Assembly: GCF_964030895.1 (NCBI RefSeq)
Contig: NZ_OZ034986.1
Span: 1,240,001-1,304,000, forward strand
DNA length: 64,000 nucleotides
Source: Spiroplasma endosymbiont of Nebria brevicollis
GTDB taxonomy: Bacteria; Bacillota_I; Bacilli_A; Mycoplasmatales; VBWQ01
Direction: 5' to 3'
The position numbers and the translations under genes are program-made. The notes under the pieces are model-generated. The model saw only the letters and a program-made list of their open reading frames with translations. It ran no database searches and was not told the origin of the DNA. Below are positions 1 to 10,782 of the stretch, one piece after another. Every line of letters begins with the position of its first letter. Within the stretch, counting starts at the first letter, position 1.

Positions 1-188
1 ATAAAATACGGCAGCATAACTAGAAGGATTAAAACTAGAAGTAGGGACGACTATTTCAAAACCATTAGTATATAAATTTCTTAATTCACGATTTTGCGAT
101 AAAAAAATTAAGTATACTAGTTGATAAACAAGAAATATTGCTAATAATAAATAAAAACTAATAAATCACAAATTACGATTTTTCATTT
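1..188 (-). CDS. Membrane protein, 3' part outside the window
   Basis: The gene starts at 188 (ATG) behind an AAGGAG ribosome site and runs off the left edge, so only the first 62 or so residues are visible. They begin with a hydrophobic segment (residues about 6-30) followed by a polar, probably extracytoplasmic stretch. It lies directly downstream of the next membrane gene and is probably co-transcribed with it. I do not recognise the family. Confidence 0.6.
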
Positions 189-218
189 TTAAAATTCTCC
201 TTACTTTTTATTTGCTTT

Positions 219-854
219 AAGTAAAAACTTTTTTTGTTTCTTTTCACGAATTAATTCTTGTTTTTTGATTTTATAATTTTGTTTTATCATACTACGATTA
301 GTATAAATTTCGTAGTCTGAATTCATAAAAGTAAATTTACGACGCATAATTCAAAAGTAAACTTGAACAACCAAAATTAAAAAGATACTAATGATAATAA
401 AGATACGGGCAACAATGGGATTAATTCAATTGTAATGAGTACTTTTTAAAATTTCTGATTGCGAAGTATAAGTTAATTGTACTTCTGAACTTAACATGAT
501 GCTAAGAATTAAAAATCAAAAGGCAATATAAAACATACGATTACTATACTTAGAAGAAATATTACTTACCTTAGGAGCAAAAGTTAATAGGAGCATACTA
601 ATTATTAATAAAAATAAACAAAGCACAGGAGTATACAATAGATTTAAAATATTATATTTAAAATCTGTCAGACTTAAATCATAAAGTTGATACTTAGCAA
701 CATTAATAGTAGCGAATAATGAAAAAATAAAACTTCATATAAAAGGTACAACACAAACTCCTAAGTAGACAAAATATGCTTTCTTTATTTTCCTTTCATA
801 AGGGAAAAAAACTGGTTTTTTAGTTTCAAGTTTTTCTAAATCTGTCTTGTTCAT
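219..854 (-). CDS. Unknown multi-pass membrane protein (211 aa)
   Basis: A 211-residue protein with about four hydrophobic segments (near residues 30-50, 75-95, 110-130 and 150-175) and a very basic C-terminal tail rich in Lys, Arg and Gln. One TGA or more is read as Trp. It sits between two other membrane-protein genes in the same direction with short gaps, suggesting a three-gene operon. No motif identifies a substrate or family; the function is unknown. Confidence 0.65.
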
Positions 855-873
855 TATTACACTCCTACTTTTT

Positions 874-1380
874 TTATTTTTGATTTGGCAATTCTTCAAC
901 TACTAAGATTAGCATAATAGCTGCAATAATTTCACATATCCATATAACTAATGTTATCAAAGAAAAAAATAATAATACAGGTATTGCTCAAAACACAAAA
1001 CTACCACTTAAAATCAAAGTTGATAAAATTAAAGTTAAAATGGCAATGATACGAATTGAACGTTTCTTTTTCAATTTCTTAGCTGGTAACATGAAACAAA
1101 TAATATCAATTAAAACTGCAATTCCTACATATGATAACGATAATGCTAATTCTAATTTATTTAATTCAAAACCTAACTTTTTACCAACAATAGCATCTAC
1201 TAATAACAATATTAGAAAAATAACACTACCAGCAATATGGGCAATAGGACCCCAAAATAATAAACCACGGGCTAATTTTAATTTTTTTATTAAATCAAAA
1301 CGCTTAGTCTTTTTGTTAACAGTATAATTATCTTCATTAGACTCAACAGGATTAAACGTTTGTAAATCGCTACTTAACAT
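874..1380 (-). CDS. Unknown membrane protein (168 aa)
   Basis: Begins at ATG 1380 behind AAAGGAG. Residues 1-40 are polar and basic, followed by about four hydrophobic segments. An internal TGA at about residue 131 is Trp in this code; reading through it extends the protein to 168 residues ending before the next gene. It heads the three-gene membrane-protein operon that ends at the window edge. No family was recognised. Confidence 0.65.
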
Positions 1381-1453
1381 AAATAAGTTCTCCTTTTTTA
1401 AATAGTTTTTTCGTATTAATTATAACAAAACTATTAGACTTTATATTATTAAT

Positions 1454-2551
1454 TTAAACATTAAAGCGGAAGTGACAAATATCACCATCTTGAAAAATAT
1501 AATTTTTTCCTTCAACACGTAGTTTACCTTGATCTTTAACATTCTTCTCACTATCAAATGATATTAAATCTTGATAGTTATAAACTTCGGCTCTAATAAA
1601 ACCTTTCATAAAATCAGTATGGATAATACCAGCACATTGTGGTGCTTTCATACCTTTAATAAAAGTCCAGGCATGAACTTCTTTGGGGCCTACTGTAAAG
1701 AAGGTTGCTAAGTTTAATAATTGATAAGTAGCAACAACAATTTGATTAATTCCTGAATTAGAAATATTTAATTCTTTAAACATTTCTGCTTTTTCTTCTG
1801 GTTCTAGTTCTGATAGTTCACATTCAGTTTTAGCACAAACAACAATTACTTCAATCTTTTTCTTATTCATGTATGTTTTTAATATTTCAACATATTTATT
1901 AGTTTTAGTTTCTAGATCATTCTCACCAATATTAGCAATAATAATTAATGGTTTAGCAGTTAAAAAATTATATGATTTAATCGTCTCCAAATCATCATCA
2001 CTTAATCCTTGATCGCGAATAGCAATTTCTTGGTTTAACTTTTCATTAATCCTTTCTAACAATGCAACTTCAGCAATCACTTTTTTATCTCTTGTGATTT
2101 CAGCTTTTTTACGAACTTTTTCTTTTCTTTTACTAATTACTTCTTGGTCAGCAAAAATTAATTCTAATTCAATAGTTTCGAAGTCATTGATAGGGTTAAT
2201 TTCACCTTCCACATGACTAACATTAGCATCATCAAAACAACGAATTACTTCACAAATTGCGTCAACAGTTCTAATATTCCCAAGGAATTCATTACCTAAA
2301 CCTTCACCTTTACTAGCACCACGAACAAGGCCAGCAATATCGTGCATTTCTAAAATAGTTGGTACAATTTTTTGGGGATTAAAAATTTTAAGTAAATTTT
2401 TAAATCGTTCATCATTGACAGGAACGCTACCAACATTTGGTTTGATAGTGGCAAATGGATAGTTTTCAATTAATACTTGAGAGTTGGTAATGGCTTTAAA
2501 AAGCGTTGATTTACCAACATTAGGTAATCCAACGATACCAGCAGTTAACAT
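1454..2551 (-). CDS. ychF: YchF/Ola1-family ATPase-GTPase
   Basis: A full-length member of the YchF subfamily of Obg-like P-loop proteins (365 aa, as usual for the family). The G1 loop GLPNVGKST is at residues about 8-16, and the NVGSVPVND segment is near residue 43. A TGS-like C-terminal domain ends near the canonical DGDICHFRFNV. YchF binds ribosomes and is implicated in stress and translation control. I chose ATG at 2551, 9 bases after an AGGTG site, over a GTG three codons upstream that overlaps that site. No damage is visible. Confidence 0.95.
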   Translation of the reverse strand: MLTAGIVGLPNVGKSTLFKAITNSQVLIENYPFATIKPNVGSVPVNDERFKNLLKIFNPQKIVPTILEMHDIAGLVRGASKGEGLGNEFLGNIRTVDAICEVIRCFDDANVSHVEGEINPINDFETIELELIFADQEVISKRKEKVRKKAEITRDKKVIAEVALLERINEKLNQEIAIRDQGLSDDDLETIKSYNFLTAKPLIIIANIGENDLETKTNKYVEILKTYMNKKKIEVIVVCAKTECELSELEPEEKAEMFKELNISNSGINQIVVATYQLLNLATFFTVGPKEVHAWTFIKGMKAPQCAGIIHTDFMKGFIRAEVYNYQDLISFDSEKNVKDQGKLRVEGKNYIFQDGDICHFRFNV

Positions 2552-2660
2552 ATTATACACCTGTTTCTTTTTAGTTATATAATATATGGTATCATATAAA
2601 ATGTAAAGATTTTAAGGGAAAAATAAAAGGGAATAAATAAAGTTTTATGGGAGGGTTAAT

Positions 2661-2707
2661 TAAAAATAAAATAACTGATACTGAAAATATCAGTTATTTT
2701 ATTTTTA
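2661..2707. terminator. Bidirectional Rho-independent terminator
   Basis: A perfect 20-bp stem (arms 2661-2680 and 2688-2707) with a 7-base loop. T-rich tracts lie on both sides, so it can stop transcription from either direction between ychF and the decayed lipoprotein gene. Confidence 0.8.
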
Positions 2708-2775
2708 ACACTTATTTATAACACACCATTGTTGGCCTTACCAAATAATTGGAAAGCCTTTGGATGTCCTTTAAA

Positions 2776-4278
2776 TTATCAAACATCAGTATCTGCTCTT
2801 TTAATAATTCAATTATTGAAAGAAAGATTATCACCCACAACACTTTTAATATTACCACATGCAAAAGAAGTGTATTCATAGAATATCTTAAGATAATTAT
2901 ATGAAATCATACGACCTCGTCCCCTAATAATTTTGAATGTCTTATCATCTACCTTTGTCACAATTCCAGAATTGCTTAAGTTAGGGTTTTTATACCACAA
3001 ACCATTTAAAGATGTTGAAATATTATTTGTAATGATGTGTTCTTTTTTGGCATTATTGTTTATTTTTTCACTAATATAGGTACTAATATCACTTAGTTTG
3101 CTATCGTTAGAAACAAAATTATCAAAATCTGCCGGGTTTATATACATAGTTAAATTTCAACCAGTAGATAAATTAATACGACCTTGAGCAAACGTACCTT
3201 TTGAACAAAATATTGTGCCTAATGCTGTTGCTGTTTGTTCTGCCCATTTGTTTTGTGTCTGGTCAGTACGAACTTTAATAAAGTCTAAATTTATAGACTT
3301 CAATGTTAAACCAGAAATGCTTCAATCATCAATAGTAACAGGTCCATATTCATTAATATTGTCTTTATTTACTGTAATAGGGCGAGTGATTCACTTATCT
3401 AAATTAGTAGCAAATAGTGTTACATTAGATGTTAAATAATTCTTTAATAAACCAATTGCTTTATCAACTGTAGATTTACTATAAGTTTCATACATAGCTC
3501 GACTAGTTGCATAATAATTACCATTAATAACAGTATTGTTTAATACTTTTAATTCTTTATTATTAAAAACGATATTTTTAATATCTACTTTAGGATTATT
3601 AATTTTTTGCTTTACTAGTTACATCATTATCACTAGAAACAGTAACTTTTAATTCTGCAATAAAATCTTTTAAAGTTTTTTGAAAATTAAAAGTAACAGC
3701 TTTACTTAAATCAGAACCTTGATTGTCAAAGTACATCTCGTATGATTGAGTAATATCGCTAGTAATGGTTCGGTATTTTCACCTAAACATGTGAAATTTA
3801 ACTTTAAATCAGCAGTAATATGATACCAATCAGTAACACCATAATCTTCTTTCGCATCAAAACCTTGACCAAAATCATTATTCTTTCATTCAAATTGTTT
3901 GTTAGTCAATAGTTTATCTAAGCCATCGGTATTTATTGTTAAAATATCGTTGGGATTAATGCCATTAAATAATGGTTTTAATTCTGGATATTTTGTTACT
4001 AGGTTATTACTAATATTTTTAACTTGCTCTGTTAGAACTTCTAAGAAACCAGTAACTGTTTCTGAACTATCATTTCGATTAATAACTGTATCTGATATTT
4101 GACCAATTTTTTCTAAATATTTCATAATTTTATCACCATTTGTGATATCACCAACTGTTCGTAGATTTTGTCCGTCATTAACCAAATTTGCAAACTCAGT
4201 TTGAATTTTTTCTTTGGCAGTTGCTGATAGGGGTTCGTCAGTGACATCTGGCGCTTTAGTATCCCCACAGGCAATCAC
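2776..4278 (-). pseudogene. Decayed lipoprotein gene
   Basis: The reading frame starts in the sequence for VIACGD, a typical mollicute lipobox with its lipidated Cys, but the upstream signal peptide is missing and replaced by a TA repeat. The protein then continues for about 500 residues with two frame changes, near 3762 and in the A/T tract near 3605. After correction it resembles a Spiroplasma surface lipoprotein of unknown function that ends at 2776. It follows the same direction as parB-parA-rsmG but is separated by the convergent gene at 4624. I regard it as non-functional unless the frameshifts are sequencing errors. Confidence 0.6.
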
Positions 4279-4281
4279 AAT

Positions 4282-4305
4282 TATATATATATATATATAT
4301 ATATA
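4282..4305. repeat. (TA)n dinucleotide tract
   Basis: About twelve TA units sit exactly where the signal peptide of the adjacent lipoprotein frame should be. Read in that frame they would encode alternating Tyr and Ile. Such tracts mutate easily in length. Confidence 0.85.
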
Positions 4306-4623
4306 ATTGTATACTTATAGTGTTAAATATGCTTATTTTATCCAACATAGAGATGACCCTATCCAACTTTACCTATGTAATTATTAGAAACCTTCTTTAA
4401 CAAAACTACAATAATGAGAGTAAAAGTGTGTGAAATAGAATTGTTGATGCAACTGATAAAAATAAATGGACATAAAGTTAACTAAGGAAACTTGTCTTCT
4501 TAATAGAATAATTTATAGGCAAATCTTTTACTCTATTCCAAAATAAGTCTCATTTTATAGTTTTCAATGTGTTATAATTGATGAGAGATTAAAAGATTTT
4601 TTATTTTCACTAGGAGGTAAATT
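4306..4623. other. Intergenic region with promoter
   Basis: No gene seen. A TATAAT box near 4573 and a strong CTAGGAGG ribosome site just before 4624 point to transcription of the small plus-strand gene that follows. Confidence 0.5.
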
Positions 4624-4803
4624 ATGAAAAATAAATACCGCAAAGACCATAACCATAACCTACCAACGAAAATGGCAATTATTCTTGGTGCCAACAAAAT
4701 CGTGGTTGGAATCTCAATTCTATTCGCTTGTATTATGCTACTCGTTATCCATGCTAATGTAAATCATTTATTACCCGCATTATTCAGCAAACAACCATTT
4801 TAA
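4624..4803 (+). CDS. Small membrane protein (59 aa)
   Basis: ATG at 4624 follows a strong AGGAGG site by 6 bases. The protein has a polar, His- and Lys-rich N-terminus (about 20 residues) and one long hydrophobic segment (residues about 24-44), so a single-pass membrane protein is likely. A perfect terminator follows the stop codon by 4 bases, which supports a real short transcription unit. Family and function not recognised. Confidence 0.7.
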   Translation: MKNKYRKDHNHNLPTKMAIILGANKIVVGISILFACIMLLVIHANVNHLLPALFSKQPF

Positions 4804-4807
4804 TCAT

Positions 4808-4848
4808 AAAACTGGTATTAACTTTTAAAAGTTAATACCAGTTTTTAA
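4808..4848. terminator. Bidirectional terminator between convergent genes
   Basis: A near-perfect inverted repeat of 18-19 bp per arm with T-runs on both strands, placed between the plus-strand small gene and the minus-strand parB, which ends at 4852. Confidence 0.85.
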
Positions 4849-4851
4849 TAT

Positions 4852-5739
4852 TTATATTAGTTTTAAAAATTTTAAAATACGATTTAAATCATTATTATTA
4901 AGATAAGTAATCACTAATTGGTTATTTTTAATTTTAACACGTGTATTTAAAGTTCTAGTTAAATTTCTTTCTAAATCTAATAAATGAATATCATCATTTT
5001 TATGTTTATTCTTACCTTTATTCATACTTACTTGTTGCATTTTAACAACATTTTCAACTTTACGGACACTTCATTGGTCAGTTAATGCCTGCTTGGCAAT
5101 ACTTAACATTAATTGAACATTAGTTCCTAAACTTAGTAATGGTTTTACATGTCCCATTGTTAATTCATTACGTTGTACCATTTGTAAAATTTCAGCTGGT
5201 AATTGTAAAATTCGTAAAGTATTTGCAATATGACTACGTGATTTATTAACTTTTTGTGCTAATTGGTCTTGTGTTCACTTCATTTTACTAATTAATGTTT
5301 GATAAGCTTGTGCTTCTTCAAAGGCATTTAAATCAACTCTTTGAATATTTTCAATTAAAGCAAATTCCATTAATTGTTGGTCAGTTGCTTCAATCATAAT
5401 AGCAGGAATTGTTTCTAATCCTGCTAATTTTGCAGCCTTAGTTCGTCTTTCACCAGCTACTAATTGATAAATACCATCTGTTAAAGTTTTTTTAACAATA
5501 ATCGGTTGAATTAAGCCATGTTCTTTAATTGATTGACTTAGTTCTAGGATTTCTTGATTGTTAAATATCATCCGTGGTTGATAAGGATTAGGAACAATTT
5601 TGCTTAATAAAATAGTTTGCGCATAAAAATTGGCCATTTCTGGTGAACTTTCAATATTAGTTATTAATTCTGTTAAACCTTCACCAAAAATAGAAGATAA
5701 ACCTTTAGTTGAAATACGATTTTTTTTCTCATTACTCAT
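4852..5739 (-). CDS. parB: ParB-like chromosome partitioning protein
   Basis: A 295-residue ParB/Spo0J protein. The N-terminal ParB nuclease-like domain carries PNPYQPR (about residue 50) and the CTP-binding-type motif GERRTKAAK (about residue 95). ENIQRVDLNAFEEA follows, then a helix-turn-helix (KSRSHIANTLRIL) and a short C-terminal dimerisation domain. An in-frame TGA is Trp. Its start overlaps the end of parA by 8 bases, so translation is probably coupled. With ParA it segregates the replication-origin region; parS sites were not searched exhaustively. Confidence 0.93.
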
Positions 5740-6496
5740 TTTTTAACACCTCATTAACTAAATTTTTATATGCTATTGCTCCAACACATTTCGGACGATA
5801 AGTGAAAATATTTTTACCATGACTAGGCGCTTCACTTAATGTCACATTACGTGGAATGTAACATTTATAAACTTTTTCACGAAAGTTCTTTTCAATTTCT
5901 TTTATAACTTCCACTGAGGATGTCGTCCTAATATTAACCATGGTTAATAAAATTCCTTCAATTTCCAAATTTGGATTAAATAGTTGTTGTACCAATCTAA
6001 TAGTTGATAATAACTGCACTAATCCTCCTAAAGCATAGAACTCAGCTTGTAAGGGAATAATAACTGAATTAGCAGCAGCTAATGCATTACGATTAACTAA
6101 TCCTAAACTGGGAGGGCAATCAATAATAATATAATCATAATTATTTTTAATGGGCGCTAATTTTTCTAATAAAATATTGCGTTTATTACGTGATTGTTCT
6201 AATAGGAAAATTTCAGCACCAGCTAGGGAAATTGTAGAAGGCAGTAAGTCAACACCTTGACAAACATTGACTTTAATTACTTTTTCAATTTTAACATCAT
6301 GGACTAAAACATCATAAATATCTTCTTCAATCGTGTCACCAGCAAAACCCATTGAGATGGTAGCACTACCTTGCGGATCTAAATCAATTAACAATACTTT
6401 CTTATTTTCTCTGCCAATACCAGCAGCTAAATTAGTAGCAGTGGTAGTTTTTCCAACTCCACCTTTTTGGTTAGCAACTGCAATAATTTTTCCCAT
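5732..6496 (-). CDS. parA: ParA-family partition ATPase
   Basis: A 254-residue Walker-type ATPase with the deviant P-loop KGGVGKTTT at residues 11-19, the DLDPQG motif near 40 and DCPPSLGLV near 125. These are signatures of ParA/Soj. It partners the overlapping parB gene. The rsmG-parA-parB order is the usual origin-proximal arrangement. An AGGTAG site precedes ATG 6496. Confidence 0.95.
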   Translation of the reverse strand: MGKIIAVANQKGGVGKTTTATNLAAGIGRENKKVLLIDLDPQGSATISMGFAGDTIEEDIYDVLVHDVKIEKVIKVNVCQGVDLLPSTISLAGAEIFLLEQSRNKRNILLEKLAPIKNNYDYIIIDCPPSLGLVNRNALAAANSVIIPLQAEFYALGGLVQLLSTIRLVQQLFNPNLEIEGILLTMVNIRTTSSVEVIKEIEKNFREKVYKCYIPRNVTLSEAPSHGKNIFTYRPKCVGAIAYKNLVNEVLKNE

Positions 6497-6581
6497 AAAT
6501 TCTACCTTTCTAAACCCAATTATTAATATTTTAATTTAAGTAGTACTATTTAAGTTTAACATTAAATTAAATTAATATTCT

Positions 6582-7274
6582 TTACAAAGGTTTATTTTTA
6601 ATTTGTTGGTAGGTTCTTGGATATTTTAAGGCACATAATTTACATTTTTGACAGTGGACTAATGTTCTTTGACCATAATCATTTGGTAGTTGATAAGTAA
6701 ATTGATTAACTACTTTGGCACCCATAGTTTTAATGCTGTTTTGGGAAAGAGTTAATTCTTCATCAACTTTTAAACCTTTATAGGCAATAAATAAACCATC
6801 GATTTTTACTAATGCTAAGCATAGTTCACTTAAAATATTTAGTGATGCTAAAGCTCTTGCTGTAACAATATCAAACGTTTCACGATATTGGTGAGCAAAT
6901 ACTTCTGCTCTTTGATTAACAATATGAACGTTTTCTAATTTTAATAGCGTTACTACTTGTTGTAAGAATTGACATTTTTTACTATTAGATTCAACTATTG
7001 TTAATTGTAAATCAGGAAAGCAAATTTTTAGAATAATACCAGGGATACCAGCACCACTACCAACATCACAAAGATTTTGGTCTGTTAAAATTATGTCATT
7101 AGTAATTAAAAGGGCATCATAAAAATGTTTGTAATAAACATCAATTTCTTTAGTGATAGTAGTTAAGTTGTATTTTTTATTTTCAGAAATTAAGATTTCG
7201 TAATATTGTTTTAATTGCTGTTCCATGATTGGAGTTAGGGTTAGGTTATTTAGACCTGCTGTTCAGTTGTTCAT
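6582..7274 (-). CDS. rsmG: 16S rRNA (guanine-527-N7)-methyltransferase
   Basis: RsmG/GidB methylates G527 of 16S rRNA using SAM. The SAM-binding motif DVGSGAGIPGI is visible, as is TARALASL in the second half. The start at 7274 lies 6 bases after AAAGGAG. Using it requires reading a TGA at the fourth codon as Trp, which adds 16 residues before the internal Met at 7226. The resulting length (230 aa) fits the family. In most bacteria gidA/mnmG is immediately upstream; here it lies about 35 kb away (42.9-44.8 kb). Confidence 0.93.
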
Positions 7275-7298
7275 TGGTTACTCCTTTGGTCTGATTAA

Positions 7299-8038
7299 TT
7301 ATTTAAATAGTTTTTCTAAAACTCCATTTTCTAAATCAAGTAAAGTATAAAAGTTTTCTATTTCATCATATGCTTCTCTTAGATTAGGTTTAGATGTCTT
7401 TCAACCTATACCATCAGTTATTCACACAAATGTTATGTTATCCAATTTACTAATAGTTTTAGATAGCGTTTTAAATCTTGAAGCTTCACTATTTAATTTT
7501 GAACCACCAGCATTATAAAAATTAACTTCTATTAAAAATAAACATTCTTTTGTTTTAACAACAAAATCAAATTTTTTTCTGCTTCTTTATTATTTTTATC
7601 TACTAATAACTTATCTATAGCTATTCCATATTTATTAGCAATATCTATTTTCTTAATTTTATTAAAAAATTCAACATAATTTGTTTTTTTAATAAAATTT
7701 TCTACTATCTTTTCCATAATAAAACCAGTTCTATTTTTTCTTGCATGAGAATCTAAACCGACAGTAATACCTGTAACATAATCTACTAAGTTATTTGATT
7801 TATTTGAAAATAACAAAATCAAATAACTTAGTTTTTTTCATAAAATTAACATATTCATTATTTGACATACTTTTTGTTTTAAAATTATATGTTATTAAGT
7901 ATTGATCAATAACTGGTATATCAAATTTTGTAACTGCTAATAATAATGGAAGAACTGAAATTACTTTCGGATAATCATTAATAATTTTTATAAAATCTTT
8001 TTCGATATTTTTTTGAACCAATTAGTGAATTTAAATAT
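7299..8038 (-). pseudogene. DpnII/MboI-type restriction endonuclease, C-terminal part
   Basis: After frame correction this resembles the GATC-cutting DpnII family from NSLIGSKN onward. It includes NLVDYVTG, GLDSHARKNRTG and the catalytic-core region FDFVVKTKE...IEVNFY. There are frame changes in A-tracts near 8010, 7805 and 7570. The missing N-terminus lies at 32,799-32,924, next to the methylase remnant. Phage element A therefore interrupted the gene after about 40 codons. The enzyme cannot be made as one protein from this layout. Confidence 0.8.
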
Positions 8039-8070
8039 TGGGCGAATAAAATATACGTATAGATACTTTC
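8039..8070. repeat. Terminal sequence of element A, transposase end
   Basis: Read outward (minus strand) it contains TCTATACGTAT, a T-rich stretch and ends in TTCGCCCAA. The same sequence ends element B near 30,669. A related one (TCTATACCTAT...TACGCCCAA) ends element A near 32,798. Confidence 0.65.
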
Positions 8071-8103
8071 AATGAGAGAAATATATCTTTAATTGTTAGT
8101 GTA

Positions 8104-8132
8104 ATTATACCATATATTATCATTCTTGTAAA
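8104..8132 (-). promoter_or_regulatory. Outward-facing promoter at element A end
   Basis: TTTACA (8127-8132) and TATAAT (8104-8109), 17 bases apart, oriented out of the element toward the restriction-gene remnant. The identical promoter is present in element B at 30,575-30,603. Confidence 0.6.
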
Positions 8133-8213
8133 CAATAATATCACTTTAATTTTACTATTTTAATCTAAAAATTCCTAACTATTTAGGTAAATATTTATTT
8201 AATTTTATATTAA

Positions 8214-9041
8214 CTAAAAACTAATATTTTGTTTATTAAGATATGCTACTCTTGCATTTAACATATTAATAAATGTTTTAGAATTATATGCTTTTGCACC
8301 ATTTCCTTTTAATGACTTTACTAAATGAAAAACAGTACTTTCAGCATAACAACCAATATTTCAATCTGCTCCTTGATTAATAATACCTTGAGTATTATTT
8401 TTAAAATAATTAAATGTTTTTTCATCAACATTATTTTCTAAAATATTAATAAATTGATTATAATTACCGTTTTTAAAAGAAGCAGATGAATCTATATACT
8501 TAGTTCAATCAGTAGATTCTTTTTTCTTTCCCCTTTTACCAACAAATGATTTTCAAAGATAACTAAAAGCATGAAATTTATCTAATATATAATAACCACC
8601 TAATAATTTAGCCATTGCTCTTATTGATAATGCACCATCACCTGCAATTATTAAATTAAGATTTTGAGATTCTAAATCTTTTAAACTATTTATTTTAATA
8701 TCATAATTATTATTAATAGTTTCAAAAACAAAATTATATACTTTATCTTGTGACATATTATCATCATTTTTATATAATAAAAATGCTGTTGTTTTATTTA
8801 ATAATTTATTTCTATTTTTACTAATATTAATTTTATGAGTATAAAGATTAAAAATTTTAATACAATGTTTTTCTATTATTCCATAATCATTTCTTAAAAA
8901 TTCATAACAATCATCAATATCAATATGAAGTTTTTGATTATCTAATACTTTAATTTTTTCTTTTAAAGGTTGAATAGTAAATTTACTATTTTTTATTATA
9001 TTACTAATAGTTTGATTTGAAATAGGACAATCGGGTAACAT
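8214..9041 (-). pseudogene. Transposase of element A, lacking its N-terminus
   Basis: Matches residues 93-367 of the complete transposase at 29,390-30,493, apparently without change, including the last two acidic residues of the DDE triad. The first 91 or so codons are missing. The break at 9042-9047 joins the transposase directly to the middle of the scaffold gene, so about 1 kb (transposase 5' end, terS, scaffold 5' end) was deleted relative to element B. Without the N-terminal domain it is probably inactive. Confidence 0.8.
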
Positions 9042-9045
9042 ATCT

Positions 9046-9447
9046 TAAACTAAATTAAAAGAATATGAAACTAAAATTAATAGTTATGAAGAGCAACAAT
9101 TATTTTCTAATATTAAAGATACTAAAAAAGTAAATTTAATTAAAAATTTAATGAGTACTGATAATTATAAATCTTTATCTAAACAAGAAGCATTTAATAA
9201 AATAAATGAAGATTATAAAGAATTTCTTATTGATAAAATATCAGAATCTTTTAAACAAGAAAATAAACCTAATACAAATGATTTTAATCCTAAAACTCTT
9301 TTAGATTTACATACAAATAGTATTAATCCAGAAGAATTAGAAAGAAAATTAAATGAAAAAGCAAAAACTACAGGTATTACTGACCCTAACGAATTAGAAA
9401 AACTTGTAAATTTAGCAAGAGGAAATGCACTTAAATCTATTAAATAG
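9046..9447 (+). pseudogene. Scaffold protein of element A, C-terminal part
   Basis: An open frame of 134 codons corresponding to the C-terminal three-quarters of the putative scaffold at 28,265-28,789. It is Lys/Glu-rich and helical in character. It lacks its start because of the deletion joining it to the transposase. The first internal Met is at 9151. It lies 12 bases before the capsid gene, as in element B. Confidence 0.75.
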
Positions 9448-9459
9448 AAAGAGGATAAA

Positions 9460-10779
9460 ATGGCAATTCCACAAATACCTAAAGCATTTATTATTGGTGG
9501 TAATACACCTACTGAAAATGCTGTTTTAAGTGTACTTGAAGCACAAGTTCGTGGTGAATTAACTGCTGAAATAAGTACTTTATTTATGAGAAATACTGTT
9601 ACTGCTGACCAAATAGCAAATATTAGTGGTGTCGCAATGGCAATATATAGAGCAACAGTTCGTGTATTATGAGGTTCAACATGAGATGAATTTACTGGTA
9701 CTAAAAGACAAAAAGGAACAGTTAAAACAACAACATTAATTATTGATAAAGAATTAACAATTGATTTTAATATTCCAGAATTTCATATTGAAAGATTTAT
9801 GACTTCACCAGCAAATGTAGCAACTCAAATTGTTTCAAATTGAACAAGTTCATTTATGAGAAATTTAAGAGAAAATTTTGAATTAATATTTTTACAAGGT
9901 ACCAAAGATTATGTAATTGCTAAATCATTAGTATTACCTTTAAATTTAAATAATATGACTAAAGAACAAGCATTAAATGCTTATTATATAATTGGAGAAA
10001 GAAATAATAAATTAATTAAAAAAGTAGATGATATTACGGTTGGTATTAATAAAGCAGATTTAACTGGTGCTTGTGGTATTGATAGTAGTTTTAATTTGGC
10101 AAAAGCATTTACATTATTAAATTATGGTCAAATTGCTGCAAATACTTTAGCAACTGGTAAAAGATATACAAATCAAATTATGGGTATGGAATTTTATGAA
10201 AGTTTTTATTTAGAACAAGATTTTATTCATGATACAGTTTCTGGTATGCATTTAGAAAAAGATTATAATTTATTAAATTTATTTGGTGTAGTTTATAACA
10301 GATATATGTGAGGTATGCCTATTTCATTTACAAAAGTAAGAAATAAATTAGATAATGCAACAGATAATATTCGTATTATTGGGAAAGCATTATATGCATT
10401 ACCAAGTGCAATTAGACCAGATTTAATGTATATTATTCAAGAAAAAATGCCAACAATTGATGAAATTAAAACAGCAAGAGCAAAAAATTATAAAACAGAC
10501 CCAACTAATGTTAATGCTACTTATCAATCAACAGATTATGATAATATGAATATTTTAGATTTACAAAATATAATTTATTATAAAGATTTAGGAAACATTA
10601 CTATTGCTAGTGATAATCCTACTAGTGATGAATTAGATATAGCAATAGTAAAAATAGGTAATGTTGGATTTGAACCTAAAAAAGCAACATATACTAATAT
10701 TACTAATACAAGTGCAACTATGACTGGTGATAATAAAGAATATTATGGAACAGTTAAATTAACATTTACTAAGGCTTAA
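9460..10779 (+). CDS. Putative major capsid protein (element A copy)
   Basis: A 439-residue protein with in-frame TGA (Trp) codons, for example after VRVL and before GMPISF. It is nearly identical to the element B copy at 26,933-28,252; I saw only Val/Ala near residue 150 and Asn/Lys near residue 385. The capsid role is inferred from its position between a scaffold-like gene and head genes in a unit with terminase and portal, not from a recognised fold. It is complete, has an AGAGGA ribosome site, and could be expressed if a promoter is supplied. Confidence 0.65.
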
Positions 10780-10782
10780 ATT

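Noticed and set aside
1040-1327. Plus-strand open frame opposite the membrane protein at 874-1380
   Set aside because: It is a shadow of the minus-strand gene, with no ribosome site and low-complexity translation.
8033-8039. A defined target-site duplication for element A
   Set aside because: AATAT-like sequences occur at both sides, but in such AT-rich DNA I cannot fix the exact element ends.
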